From contig CALKQT010000014.1 of NCBI GenBank assembly GCA_937990735.1, positions 26,990-90,989 on the forward strand: a stretch of 64,000 nt of DNA, written 5' to 3'. Of the stretch, positions 44,612 to 53,845 are shown one piece after another; position 1 is the first letter of the stretch; each line of letters starts with the position of its first letter. A model generated the notes under the pieces. That model did not search any database. It was not told the origin of the DNA and saw only the letters and a list, made by a program, of their open reading frames with translations. Position numbers and translations under genes: made by a program. The DNA is from an uncultured Campylobacter sp. Its GTDB lineage: Bacteria > Campylobacterota > Campylobacteria > Campylobacterales > Campylobacteraceae.

Positions 44612-44621
44612 TTTTTCTCCT

Positions 44622-45860
44622 TTATTTTTTGGCTAAGCTTAACATCGCCGCAGCTAGAACCTTCGTAGCGGCAAACGCGTCGTGCCAGTTTATACTCTCA
44701 TTTACGTTGTGGCTGATGCCGTCTTTGCACGGCACGAAAAGCATCCCCACGCGACCTGCTAGCTCCGTCATATTCATCGCGTCGTGTCCCGCGCCGCTAG
44801 GAAGCCTCAGGCTTGGAATTTTAAGCTCGCCGGCACAGCTCTCAAGCAGATCTATCATCTCCTCGCTTAGCTTTACGGGGCGATCCTTGATGAGATTTTT
44901 TAGTTCAAATCTGCACCCTCTGCGAGCGCAAATTTCACCTATCGTGGCGCAAATTTTATCGTCCGCCGCCCTAAGTGCTCCCTCGTCTATATCGCGTATA
45001 TCAAGACCTAACGTGCATGAGCCCGGGATCACGTTTAGTACGCCGGGTAGCGCATTTGCATAGCCCGTCGTCGCGACCGTAGTTTTGCCCTCCTTGGCGA
45101 TCCTCTCCGCGCTTAAAACGATCTCGCTCGCGCAAGCTAGGGCGTCGCAGCGCATATCCATAGGCGTAGCGCCGCTGTGATCGGCTCTGCCCTCGATCCG
45201 TAGCTCGTATCGCACGGGCGCGGCGATACCCGTGACGACGCCTACGGGGATGCTGCGTCGCTGCAATACCGGCCCCTGCTCGATATGAAGCTCGATATAG
45301 CTATGAAAGCTGGATTTGGGCAGGATGCAGCTTTTTAAATTTGCGGGATTTAGCCCGAAACTCTGCATCGCGTCAAACAGCGAAATTTCGTCTTTATCCT
45401 TTAGCTCGCCCAGCCGATGCTGCGATAGCTTGCCGCTGATTATCTTGCTGCCTACGGTAGCCATTTTAAAGCGGCTTGATTCCTCGCAAACGAAAACGAT
45501 GAGCTCCAGCGGTCGCGCAAGCCTCTCTCCGCTATCTCGCACCGTGCGGATCGCCTCCAAAGCGGCCATGACGCCTAACGTGCCGTCGTAAAAGCCGCCC
45601 TGCGGTACGCTATCGATATGCGAGCCCGCGCTGACGGACGGCAAATCGGGATTGCTGACGCCGCTAAATTTAGCGAAAATATTGCCCGTATCGTCGATTT
45701 TGATCTTAAAATTTTCTTTTTGAAGTAGCGATATGAGGAAGTCGCGCGCCTCTTTATCCTCGTGCGAAAACGCAAGCCGCGTAAGCCCGCCGCCCGCTAA
45801 AGCCCCAAAGCGGCTTATCTGCTCGAACTCGCTTTTAAAGCGCTGTATGTTTATGTCCAT
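44622..45860 (-). CDS. Zinc hydrolase of the N-carbamoyl amino acid/allantoate type
   Basis: The 412-residue M20 protein resembles N-carbamoyl-L-amino-acid hydrolases and allantoate amidohydrolases. Marks are GGGLTRLAFSHEDKEARDFL, AGSHIDSVPQGGFYDGTLGVMAALEAI, FVCEESSRF, GRADHSGATPMDMRCDALA and PSGAGHDAMNMTELAG. The reaction frees an amino acid from a carbamoyl or ureido group. The exact substrate cannot be read. It is the first gene of the five-gene operon. The start is ATG 45860 with AAAAGGGGAA upstream, and a divergent promoter region lies before it. Confidence 0.85.
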   Translation of the reverse strand: MDINIQRFKSEFEQISRFGALAGGGLTRLAFSHEDKEARDFLISLLQKENFKIKIDDTGNIFAKFSGVSNPDLPSVSAGSHIDSVPQGGFYDGTLGVMAALEAIRTVRDSGERLARPLELIVFVCEESSRFKMATVGSKIISGKLSQHRLGELKDKDEISLFDAMQSFGLNPANLKSCILPKSSFHSYIELHIEQGPVLQRRSIPVGVVTGIAAPVRYELRIEGRADHSGATPMDMRCDALACASEIVLSAERIAKEGKTTVATTGYANALPGVLNVIPGSCTLGLDIRDIDEGALRAADDKICATIGEICARRGCRFELKNLIKDRPVKLSEEMIDLLESCAGELKIPSLRLPSGAGHDAMNMTELAGRVGMLFVPCKDGISHNVNESINWHDAFAATKVLAAAMLSLAKK

Positions 45861-46064
45861 AAATTCCCCTTTTCTTAAAAAATTTATGTGTACGGCATTT
45901 TAATATTAAATTTATATAACAAAGCTGAAATTTACCTATCGCAGTGGCAAATAGGGCGCTAAAACGGCACGCGAGCAGAGCTGTTTTAAAATAGCGTTTA
46001 AATTTCATTTTGCCTTTTGGGCTTTAAAATCGCGACGCGCCTACTTAACTTCAGACTAAACGGA

Positions 46065-46070
46065 TATAAT
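46065..46070 (+). promoter_or_regulatory. -10 box before the frameshifted TPR-like gene
   Basis: TATAAT lies 28 bases upstream of ATG 46098 and its GAGGAG ribosome site. This supports 46098, not GTG 46151, as the ancestral start. Confidence 0.55.
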
Positions 46071-46097
46071 TATCGCAAAATTTAACGAGGAGCAAGG

Positions 46098-47098
46098 ATG
46101 GAACGGGGCTCGCTGAGGGGCTTTATGAAAAGCTAAATGGGCTTAAAAGCGTGATAGATAAGGAGGAGTGTCTGTTTGACGCAATAAAAGACGCCGTAGA
46201 AGCGGAAAATTTCGAATTTGCCGCGCAAATTTGCGACTTTGTGCTAAATGACGATTTTGAAAAATTCGGCGCGTTTTTAAGAACCAGAGCGCTAATGTGG
46301 CTCACGAACTACATCGCGCAAAATTTAAAAGAAAGCGAATACCCGAATTTCGATGACTTTACGGACTGCCTGTGGAAATTTAAATGGATCGTCTCAGGCG
46401 TCGCCAAAAGCTCCATGATAGAAAAAGAGCTCATAGACGAGACAAACGAAGCGATGCTGTTTTACTATGAGCGCTTGGAACTCTCGCTGGCCTCATACTA
46501 CAAGGCTTTGATGAATCAAAACATCGACATGGGCGATGCCAGAGAAATGAGGGCAAACTACGAACTGTGGAAAAAGCTCGCCAAAGACGATATGGCCGAC
46601 TGCGAGGCGTGCGAGGCTAGCGATGAGATTGCATATTTAAATTTTGCAGGCGAGCACGCAGCGGCGCTTGAGCTTGCCGCGCCGATACTATCAGGCGAGC
46701 TAACCTGCTCCGAGGTGCCGCACATAACCTACGCGCCGATACTTTTTAGCATGATAGCGCTAGGCAGGACCTGGGAGGCGAAAACCCTGCTACCCAAGGC
46801 CGCGGCGACGATCGAGTCAAATCCTCGCGTGATAAATCAGATCGCGCCGCTAATCGAAATCGCCGTTAGGCTGGATGAGCGCGAGACGGCGTTAAGCTTA
46901 GCGCGCAAGCACTCGCACGCCATACTCGATAGCAACGACGATCTAAACGACCTGCGATTTTTCATCGCAGTTAGCGCGTTCGGCGATGAGGGCGACTACA
47001 AAACGGCTTTGGAACTGGCGGGTAAATTTGACGCTAGAAATCAAAACTTCTACTACGCCGATTATCTGAATAAATTTTACGAGGAATTCGGAGTTTGA
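46098..47098 (+). pseudogene. Helical repeat protein, frameshifted at its start
   Basis: The long frame (315 codons from GTG 46151) is helical and acidic, with TPR-like stretches such as YKTALELAGKFDARNQNFYYA. GTG 46151 has no ribosome site. ATG 46098 has GAGGAG and a TATAAT box but reads only 12 codons. One extra G in GGGG (46105-46108) would join them as MERGLAEGLYEKLNGLKSVI, a natural start. So one base is missing, or the tract is a switch, or the assembly has an error. Function unknown; orphan immunity-like proteins have a similar look. Confidence 0.65.
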
Positions 47099-47620
47099 AA
47101 TTTGACGATTTAAAGACCTAGCGCACTTTGCCCGCAAAGCAGAACACTATTTCTCAAGCGTATACGGCGAGATAGTTTAAAATTCGCAGCTCGATACTAC
47201 TTCACGCTCGCAACGGCGAGCGCGATAAAATTTACGCCAAACGGACGCGAGCGGCTCGTGCGGTAAATTTATACCGCTTACTCGCGCACGTCGGCAGCCG
47301 GTCGCCGAAATAGGTGATAGAGTGCATGCATGGCATTAAATTTTAACTAGATCGGTCAGACGAAAACAAATATTTGCGGTAGCAAGACTCGTATTCTAAA
47401 TTTCAACCGCCGCAGAATGTAAAATTTAAACCAAGCCCGCCGTCAATCTCGCCCTTAAAAACACGCGCGACGACGTATCTAGCATCTTCACCTAGATTTA
47501 GCGGCAAATTTAATAGCAAAATTTTAAAGCGTGGCACGATAAAATTTTAAAACAAAATTTCAAGTAGATTTTTAAATATAAAATTTTAAACGGAATCTTG
47601 AATGCAGAATTTCAAATAAA
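47099..47620. other. Intergenic region, no gene recognised
   Basis: The stretch is full of AAATTTTA words and has no frame above 60 codons on either strand. It separates two convergent genes. A clear hairpin closes it at 47625-47656. Confidence 0.55.
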
Positions 47621-47624
47621 TTTT

Positions 47625-47656
47625 AAAATTCCAAGAGTATCATCCCTTGGAATTTT
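47625..47656. terminator. Bidirectional terminator between convergent genes
   Basis: AAAATTCCAAG (47625-47635) pairs exactly with CTTGGAATTTT (47646-47656) around a ten-base loop. It lies five bases past the accC stop and can serve both strands. Confidence 0.75.
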
Positions 47657-47660
47657 AAAT

Positions 47661-48998
47661 TTAATGCTTGGCTAGGTAATTTGTGTCGTAGTTATTATCC
47701 ACGAAATCGGGGTTATTCATCATCCTAAGATGAAAATCGCGCGTCGATTTTATGCCGCCGATAATGAGCTCGTCTAGCGCAACCTTCATCTTTGCGATCG
47801 CACGCGCGCGGTCCTTGTCGTAGACAATGAGCTTACCGATCATGCTGTCGTAGTAAGGCGGCACCGAGTAGCCCTCATAGACGTGGCTATCCATACGGAC
47901 GTTTCTGCCGCCCGGAGCAACGTATTTTGTGATTTTGCCCGGGTTTGGCATAAAGCTTTTGGAGTCCTCGGCGGTGATGCGGCACTCAAGCGCATGCCCG
48001 CTAAATTTTATCTCGCTTTGAGGTAGCAGCTTCTCGCCCTGCGCGATGCGGATCATCCACTCGATCAGATCGAGCCCGCTTCGCATCTCACTTACGGTGT
48101 GTTCGACCTGCAAGCGGGTATTCATCTCGATGAAATAGAATTTTTTATCCTTGCTATCGTATAAAAACTCAAACGTTCCCGCGCTTGCGTATCCGATCGC
48201 CTTAGCGGCGCGAACCGCCGTTTCGTGCAGGCTTTTTCGCGTCGGCTCGTCCAAGATCACGGCCGGGCTTTCTTCGATCAGCTTTTGGTGGCGGCGCTGC
48301 ATCGAGCAGTCGCGTTCGCCGATATGCACAACATGTCCGTGCTCGTCGCCTAAGACCTGAACCTCGATGTGGCGCGGATTTGTGATATATTTTTCCATAT
48401 ACATCGTGCCGTCGCCGAATGCACTCATCGCTTCGCTCTCTGCCGACCAAAAGAGCTTTTCGATATCCTCTTCGCGCTCGACCACGCGCATTCCGCGCCC
48501 GCCGCCGCCGGCTGCGGCTTTAATGATGACGGGATAGCTGATTTCGGCGGCTAGTTTGCGCGCCTCTTCGACGCTTGCGATCGCGCCGTCGCTGCCAGGC
48601 ACTACAGGGATGCCCGCGCGCATCATCACTTGCTTAGCCTTGCTCTTATCGCTCATTAAAGTCATCGCCTCGACGCTCGGGCCGATAAATTTAATGCCGT
48701 GCTTGGCGCAAATTTCGACGAAATTTTGACTTTCGCTCAAAAAGCCATATCCCGGAAATATCGCGTCGGCTTCCGTTAACTCACACGCCGTGATGATCGC
48801 GGGGATATTTAGGTAGCTATCACTGCTGCGCGGTCCGCCTATACAGACCGACGCATCGGCGTATTTGACGTAAAGCGCGTCCTGATCGGCGGTGGAGTGC
48901 ACGACGATGGCTTGCTTGCCCATCTCCTGGATCGTGCGAAGCGCGCGCAGAGCGATCTCGCCACGATTTGCGATTAGAATTTTTTTAAGCTCCCTCAT
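47661..48998 (-). CDS. accC: Acetyl-CoA carboxylase biotin carboxylase subunit
   Basis: AccC carboxylates biotin on AccB with bicarbonate and ATP, the first half of malonyl-CoA synthesis. The 445-residue ATP-grasp protein shows KKILIANRGEIALRALRT, YPVIIKAAAGGGGRGMR, EKYITNPRHIEVQVLGDEHG, GERDCSMQRRHQKLIEESP and FIEMNTRLQVEHTVSE. The length is normal. The ATG at 48998 overlaps the accB stop by four bases, so the two subunits are coupled. Confidence 0.97.
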   Translation of the reverse strand: MRELKKILIANRGEIALRALRTIQEMGKQAIVVHSTADQDALYVKYADASVCIGGPRSSDSYLNIPAIITACELTEADAIFPGYGFLSESQNFVEICAKHGIKFIGPSVEAMTLMSDKSKAKQVMMRAGIPVVPGSDGAIASVEEARKLAAEISYPVIIKAAAGGGGRGMRVVEREEDIEKLFWSAESEAMSAFGDGTMYMEKYITNPRHIEVQVLGDEHGHVVHIGERDCSMQRRHQKLIEESPAVILDEPTRKSLHETAVRAAKAIGYASAGTFEFLYDSKDKKFYFIEMNTRLQVEHTVSEMRSGLDLIEWMIRIAQGEKLLPQSEIKFSGHALECRITAEDSKSFMPNPGKITKYVAPGGRNVRMDSHVYEGYSVPPYYDSMIGKLIVYDKDRARAIAKMKVALDELIIGGIKSTRDFHLRMMNNPDFVDNNYDTNYLAKH

Positions 48999-49453
48999 AG
49001 CTTCTCGACCTCAAACAGCGCCATAGCGTACTCGACGGGCTGTCCATCTTCGACGAGAGCTTTTTTGATGCGACAGTCGAATTCCGCCTCGATCTCGTTC
49101 ATAATCTTCATCGCTTCGATGATGCCGATCGTATCGCCCTTATGCACGACCTGGCCCACGCTTACGAACTCTGCCGCACCGGGGCTCGGCGCCTTATAAA
49201 AAGTGCCTACCATCGGGCTGTCGATCGTATCCATCGAGCCTTTTGTGGCGGGCTTGTCGCCCACGAGCACGCTTACTGAAGGCGCAGCAAGCTGCGGAGC
49301 GGGTGCCGGTGCGGCGAGCTGAGGCGTACTCCCACCGCATGGGCCATATTTTTTTATCTCGATTTCAAAATCTTTATCTTTAATTTTTAGCTCATTAATG
49401 CCCTGCTTCTCGCCGAAAAAGTCCATTAACTCTTTGATTTCTGCTTTTGTCAT
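48995..49453 (-). CDS. accB: Biotin carboxyl carrier protein
   Basis: AccB carries the biotin of acetyl-CoA carboxylase. The 152-residue protein has a helical N-terminal part, an Ala/Pro-rich linker (about 45-62) and the biotinyl domain with DSPMVGTFYKAPSPGAAEFV and the biotin Lys116 in IEAMKIMNEIEAE. The start is ATG 49453 with AGGAGAAATT upstream. It is the first gene of the accB-accC pair. Confidence 0.96.
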   Translation of the reverse strand: MTKAEIKELMDFFGEKQGINELKIKDKDFEIEIKKYGPCGGSTPQLAAPAPAPQLAAPSVSVLVGDKPATKGSMDTIDSPMVGTFYKAPSPGAAEFVSVGQVVHKGDTIGIIEAMKIMNEIEAEFDCRIKKALVEDGQPVEYAMALFEVEKL

Positions 49454-49874
49454 AAATTTCTCCTGAAAAAATTTGCGAAATTTTAGCTAAATTTTTATAA
49501 TTGTTTCTTTAAATGGATTTTTGCGGGACTTTTAAGAAGTGCAAAGCGAAATTTACGACAGAATTTGCGGACTGATTTTAAGGATTTACGAGGCGCGATT
49601 TGCCTCGTTCATTTTAAGCTCGAACTTCGCAAGCGAAACACGAAATTTTGCAGCAAGAGCGCAGGATGATTTTAAATCCTTTAAAAATTTAACGCTTAAT
49701 TTTACGACCGAAATTCTATGCCCAAGCTCAGAGCGCAAAAATGCCGTGCTTTGCTTTAAAATTCCACTTTTGGGCTCGTATAAAAATCCTGCGCCTTGCT
49801 TTTCTTTAAAATTTCGCGCTGAAATTTTGTTTTATAACCCCGCGCCGAGATTCTATACGCGCGGGGTTTCTGCG
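49454..49874. other. Intergenic region between accB and the asparaginase gene
   Basis: This gap holds the accB promoter on one side and the asparaginase 3' flank on the other. A 131-codon plus-strand frame crosses it and runs into the asparaginase gene, but it has no ribosome site and is made largely of AAATTT-derived codons. I reject it as a gene. Confidence 0.55.
49836..49868 (-). terminator. Hairpin after the asparaginase gene
   Basis: AACCCCGCG (49836-49844) pairs with CGCGGGGTT (49860-49868), a 9-bp GC-rich stem seven bases past the stop. The following T run on the minus strand is broken (TTATAAAAC). Confidence 0.5.
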
Positions 49875-50924
49875 TTAATGTGTCGCAAAAAAGCTCTGAA
49901 TTTTCGCTTTATCGCTCGTTTTGCTAAGGGCTAACATCAGCAGCACGCGCGCCTTTTGCGGATTTAAATTATCTGCGGTTAGAAAGCCAAGTTTTGCGTC
50001 GTCCACCTCCGAGCTAACGCTAGTTGAGCCGCTGCCCGTGCGGCTTGAGCGCACGACAATCACGCCCGCTTCGCTAGCTTTTGCGAGCGCGGCCTGTAGA
50101 TCTGGATATAAATTTCCATTGCCTACGCCCGCTACGATAATGCCCTTAGCGCCCTTTTGCACCGCTGCATCGACCAAATCGCCGCTATCTTGCGCGTGTC
50201 CATAGATGATATCGACGCGCGGCAAGGCCTTGATATCCTTGATATTAAATTCGCTTGCAACGGTGTGTTTGCGAAGCGGTGCCATATAGAAATTTACGAC
50301 GCCATAATTTACGGTGCCGATTTTGCCGGAATTCGGGGAAGCGAAAGTAGCAACATTGGTGGTATTTGTTTTTGTAACCTCGCGCGCGGCGTGGATCTCG
50401 TCGTTCATTACTACAAGAGCGCCCTTTTCGCGAGCGTTTTTATCTGCCGCGACGGCAACGGCGTTGTATAGATTAAGCGGTCCATCAGCACTCATCGAGT
50501 CTGCGTTTCGCATCGCGCCCACCAACACGATCGGTTTTTTAGATTTTACTACCAAGCTTAAAAAATACGCCGTCTCCTCCATCGTATCGGTTCCATGCAC
50601 GATGACGACGCCGTCTACGTCGTTTTTAGTAAGCAGCTCGCTTACGCGGTTTGCGAGCTTGAGCCAAATTTCATCATTCATCTCCTGCGAGCCGATATTT
50701 GAAATTTGCTCACTTTTAATCGTAGCTAAATCCCCCAGCTGCGGCACTGCCGATAAGATATCTTCTACGCCCTTTGAGCCTGCGGTATAGTTGCCCTCCG
50801 TGGCACTTGCGCTGCTTCCCGCGATAGTGCCGCCGGTAGCTAAAATATAAATATTTGGCTTCGCAGCAGCCAAAGATGACGCGATAAAAAACGTAATAAA
50901 CGCAAATTTCTTGAGTAGTCCCAT
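49875..50924 (-). CDS. ansB: Type II L-asparaginase
   Basis: The periplasmic enzyme hydrolyses asparagine (and some glutamine) to aspartate and ammonia, which allows growth on asparagine. The 349-residue protein has a signal peptide (cleavage near AAA/KP), the catalytic Thr loop IYILATGGTIAGS, the second motif VVIVHGTDTMEETAYFL, and MRNADSMSADGPLN with the catalytic Lys-region residues. The start is ATG 50924 with AAGGAGC upstream. Aspartate produced would enter the DcuA/AspA route. It is divergent from dcd. Confidence 0.95.
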   Translation of the reverse strand: MGLLKKFAFITFFIASSLAAAKPNIYILATGGTIAGSSASATEGNYTAGSKGVEDILSAVPQLGDLATIKSEQISNIGSQEMNDEIWLKLANRVSELLTKNDVDGVVIVHGTDTMEETAYFLSLVVKSKKPIVLVGAMRNADSMSADGPLNLYNAVAVAADKNAREKGALVVMNDEIHAAREVTKTNTTNVATFASPNSGKIGTVNYGVVNFYMAPLRKHTVASEFNIKDIKALPRVDIIYGHAQDSGDLVDAAVQKGAKGIIVAGVGNGNLYPDLQAALAKASEAGVIVVRSSRTGSGSTSVSSEVDDAKLGFLTADNLNPQKARVLLMLALSKTSDKAKIQSFFATH

Positions 50925-50967
50925 AGTTGCTCCTTAAAAAGTGATAAATTTTTATAATTTAAGCAAA

Positions 50968-50973
50968 ATTCTA
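50968..50973 (-). promoter_or_regulatory. -10 box of the asparaginase gene
   Basis: TAGAAT, preceded by TGC to form an extended -10 (TGCTAGAAT), lies 44 bases before the ATG. Confidence 0.5.
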
Positions 50974-51006
50974 GCATAAAATTTTTATTATATTTTATTT
51001 TGCTGC

Positions 51007-51012
51007 TATAAT
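51007..51012 (+). promoter_or_regulatory. Extended -10 promoter of the dcd-topA operon
   Basis: TGCTATAAT ends 34 bases before the dcd ATG. It is the same extended -10 word as in the metQ promoter. There is no clear -35. Confidence 0.65.
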
Positions 51013-51046
51013 GCGCGAAAAATTTTGATTATTTTAAGGAAATTTT

Positions 51047-51610
51047 ATGGGACTAAAAAGCGATAAATGGATCAGACAGATGTCGCAGCAGCACGATATG
51101 ATAGCGCCCTTTTGCGAGGAAAATATCGGCCGCGGCGTCGTTAGCTACGGACTTTCCAGCTACGGATACGACATCAGGGTCGCAAGAGAGTTTAAAATTT
51201 TTACAAACGTCGGCGGAACGGTCGTCGATCCTAAAAATTTCGACGCAAAAAACGTCGTGGATTTTGAGGGCGACGTCTGCATCGTGCCGCCGAATTCCTT
51301 CGCGCTGGCGCGCACCATCGAATACTTCAAAATGCCGCGCGACGTGCTTGCGATCTGTCTGGGCAAAAGCACCTACGCGCGCTGCGGCATCATCGTAAAC
51401 GTAACGCCCTTTGAGCCCGGTTTTGAGGGGCACATCACGATTGAAATTTCCAATACCACGCCGCTGCCTGCAAAAATTTACGCAAATGAAGGCATAGCGC
51501 AGGTTTTGTTTCTGCAAGGAGATGAGCCGTGCGAGGTGAGCTACTGCGATAAAAAGGGCAAATACCAAAGCCAAAAGGGCATCACGCTGCCTAGAATTCT
51601 AAAGGATTAA
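51047..51610 (+). CDS. dcd: dCTP deaminase
   Basis: Dcd converts dCTP to dUTP, the main source of dUMP for thymidylate in many bacteria. The 187-residue trimeric enzyme has GLSSYGYDIRVAREFKIF, CLGKSTYARCGIIVNVTPFEPGFEGHITIEISNTTPLP with the catalytic Glu, and EGIAQVLFLQGDEPC. The start is ATG 51047 with AAGGAAA upstream. topA follows after three bases. Confidence 0.96.
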   Translation: MGLKSDKWIRQMSQQHDMIAPFCEENIGRGVVSYGLSSYGYDIRVAREFKIFTNVGGTVVDPKNFDAKNVVDFEGDVCIVPPNSFALARTIEYFKMPRDVLAICLGKSTYARCGIIVNVTPFEPGFEGHITIEISNTTPLPAKIYANEGIAQVLFLQGDEPCEVSYCDKKGKYQSQKGITLPRILKD

Positions 51611-51613
51611 GCA

Positions 51614-53845
51614 ATGAAAAATTTAATCATCGTAGAATCCCCCGCAAAAGCCAAAACGATCAAAAAATTTTTAGGCGATGACTACGACGTCGTCGCTTCC
51701 AAGGGACACATCCGCGATCTGCCGCAGAAAAAATTCGGCATTAAAATCAAAGATAAAAGCTTCGAGCCCGAATACGAAATCAGCGCCGATCACGATCAGA
51801 TCGTAAAGCAGATAAAGACTCTCGCTAAAAAGGCGGATCAAATTTATCTCGCGACTGACGAGGACCGCGAGGGCGAGGCGATCGCCTATCATATCGCAGC
51901 TTCGATCGGCAAGCAAGCGGAGGATCTGCCGCGCATCGTATTTCACGAGATCACCAAAAGCGCGATCTCAAACGCGCTAAGTTCGCCGCGCAAGCTCAAT
52001 ATCGCAAGCGTAAACGCCCAACAAGCGCGCCGCCTGCTCGATCGCATCGTGGGCTACAAACTAAGTCCGCTTTTAAATTTGAAGATCCAGCGCGGCTTAA
52101 GCGCGGGTCGCGTCCAAAGCGCCGCGCTTAAGATCGTCGTCGATCGCGAGCGCGAAATTTTAAATTTTAAGCCGGTAGAATTTCACAGCATCGACGCGGT
52201 TTTTAAGAAGGACTTGGAAGCCGAGCTCGTCGAATTTCGCGGCAAAAAGATGGAAAAGCTCTCGGTCAAAAACGCGGCGCAAGCTAGCGAGATCGTCCTG
52301 ACGCTGCAAAAAGACAAATTTAACGTAGAAAGCATCGAGAGCAAATCGCGCAAGACGAACCCCTATCCGCCGTTTATGACCTCGACGCTGCAGCAGGCGG
52401 CGAGCACGGCTCTGGGCTTTAATCCACGCAAGACGATGAGCCTCGCGCAGAGCCTTTACGAGGGCGTTAATACCAAAAACGGTGGTGCGATCACCTATAT
52501 GCGAACCGACTCGCTAAATATCGCTAAAGAAGCGATCGCGGCGGCTCGCGAGCTCATAGAGGGGCGCTTCGGCGAAAAGTATCTGCCGAAAAGTCCGAAT
52601 TTATACGCCACCAAAAGTAAAGGCGCGCAGGAAGCGCACGAAGCGATAAGGCCTACCGATCTAAAGCTTACCCCCGAGCTCGCGCAAAAAATCCTGCCTC
52701 GCGACGAATACCGCCTCTACGCGCTCATCTACAACCGCTTCGTAGCCTCGCAGATGAGCCCTAGCGTCTCGCAGATCCAAACGATCATCGTGCGCGGCGA
52801 AGCGGGTGCATTTAAGATCAGCGGGCGCAAGGTGGAATTTGACGGATTTTACAAGGCTTACGGCGATCTGGATAAGGATAAAATTTTACCGAACTTCGAT
52901 GCGGGCGACGCGATGAGCCTGCAAAGCCTGAGCTCGCAGCAGCACTTCACCGAGCCGCCAGCGCGCTATTCGGAAGCAAGCCTCATCAAAAAGCTCGAAA
53001 GTCTCGGCATCGGCAGGCCCTCGACCTATGCGCCTACCATCTCGCTACTTACGGCGCGCAACTACGTAAATATCGAGCAAAAGCACCTGGTACCGAGCGA
53101 GATCGCCTTTAAGATCACCGAGATGCTGGAGCAAAATTTTAAAAATATCGTCGATAGCGAGTTTACCTCCAAAATGGAAGAGAAGCTCGACGACATCGCC
53201 GAAAACAAAGCGGACTGGCAGCAAATTTTAGCGGATTTCTACTACCCTTTTATGGACGAGATCGCCAAAGGAAAAACCTCGATCGCAAGCCAAAAGCTAG
53301 CCGAAAAGATCGGCGAAACCTGCCCGAACTGCGGCGGCGAGCTACTTAAGAGGCAGGGCAGATTCGGCGAGTTTATCGCCTGCTCGAACTATCCGAAGTG
53401 CAAATACTCGCGCAACGCGGACGCTAGCGCCGAAGGGGCGAGCGAAGAGAAGGCGGCGCCCGAAGTGTTAGATGAAAAATGCCCGCAGTGCGGTAAAAAT
53501 TTGATCAAGCGCAAGGGCAGATACGGCGAGTTTATCGCTTGCGAGGGCTATCCGAAGTGCAAATACTCGCGCAAAATCGAAGGCGCGGCGAAAGAGAAAA
53601 AGCCGCTGCTCTCCACGGGCGTCAAGTGTCCGAGCTGCGGCACGGGCGAGATCGTCGAGCGCTTCTCTAGACGCGGCAAATTTTACGGTTGCACAAACTA
53701 CCCCAAATGCGGCTTTGTGAGCAACTACGCGCCGATTGCGCGCGCATGCCCGCAGTGCGGCAACTCATACATGCTCCGCAAAGAGCTGAAAAAAGGCAAC
53801 TTCGCCGAGTGCCCGCAGTGCAAGCTTAAAGAAGAGATCGATTGA
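51614..53845 (+). CDS. topA: DNA topoisomerase I
   Basis: TopA relaxes negative supercoils by single-strand passage. The 743-residue protein has a Toprim domain (NLIIVESPAKAKTIKKFL, LATDEDREGEAIAYHI), the catalytic tyrosine in GAITYMRTDSLNIA, and GIGRPSTYAPTISLL. Four C-terminal zinc ribbons follow, beginning CPNCGGELLKRQGRFGEF, CPQCGKNLIKRKGRYGEF, CPSCGTGEIVERFSRRGKF and CPQCGNSYMLRKELKKGNF. The last keeps only its CPQC pairs. The start is ATG 51614. The TGA stop overlaps the TTG start of the next gene. Confidence 0.97.
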   Translation: MKNLIIVESPAKAKTIKKFLGDDYDVVASKGHIRDLPQKKFGIKIKDKSFEPEYEISADHDQIVKQIKTLAKKADQIYLATDEDREGEAIAYHIAASIGKQAEDLPRIVFHEITKSAISNALSSPRKLNIASVNAQQARRLLDRIVGYKLSPLLNLKIQRGLSAGRVQSAALKIVVDREREILNFKPVEFHSIDAVFKKDLEAELVEFRGKKMEKLSVKNAAQASEIVLTLQKDKFNVESIESKSRKTNPYPPFMTSTLQQAASTALGFNPRKTMSLAQSLYEGVNTKNGGAITYMRTDSLNIAKEAIAAARELIEGRFGEKYLPKSPNLYATKSKGAQEAHEAIRPTDLKLTPELAQKILPRDEYRLYALIYNRFVASQMSPSVSQIQTIIVRGEAGAFKISGRKVEFDGFYKAYGDLDKDKILPNFDAGDAMSLQSLSSQQHFTEPPARYSEASLIKKLESLGIGRPSTYAPTISLLTARNYVNIEQKHLVPSEIAFKITEMLEQNFKNIVDSEFTSKMEEKLDDIAENKADWQQILADFYYPFMDEIAKGKTSIASQKLAEKIGETCPNCGGELLKRQGRFGEFIACSNYPKCKYSRNADASAEGASEEKAAPEVLDEKCPQCGKNLIKRKGRYGEFIACEGYPKCKYSRKIEGAAKEKKPLLSTGVKCPSCGTGEIVERFSRRGKFYGCTNYPKCGFVSNYAPIARACPQCGNSYMLRKELKKGNFAECPQCKLKEEID

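Noticed and set aside
49539..49934. 131-codon plus-strand frame between accB and the asparaginase gene
   Set aside because: No ribosome site, overlaps the asparaginase 3' end antisense, and its residues follow from AAATTT-type words; no family resemblance.
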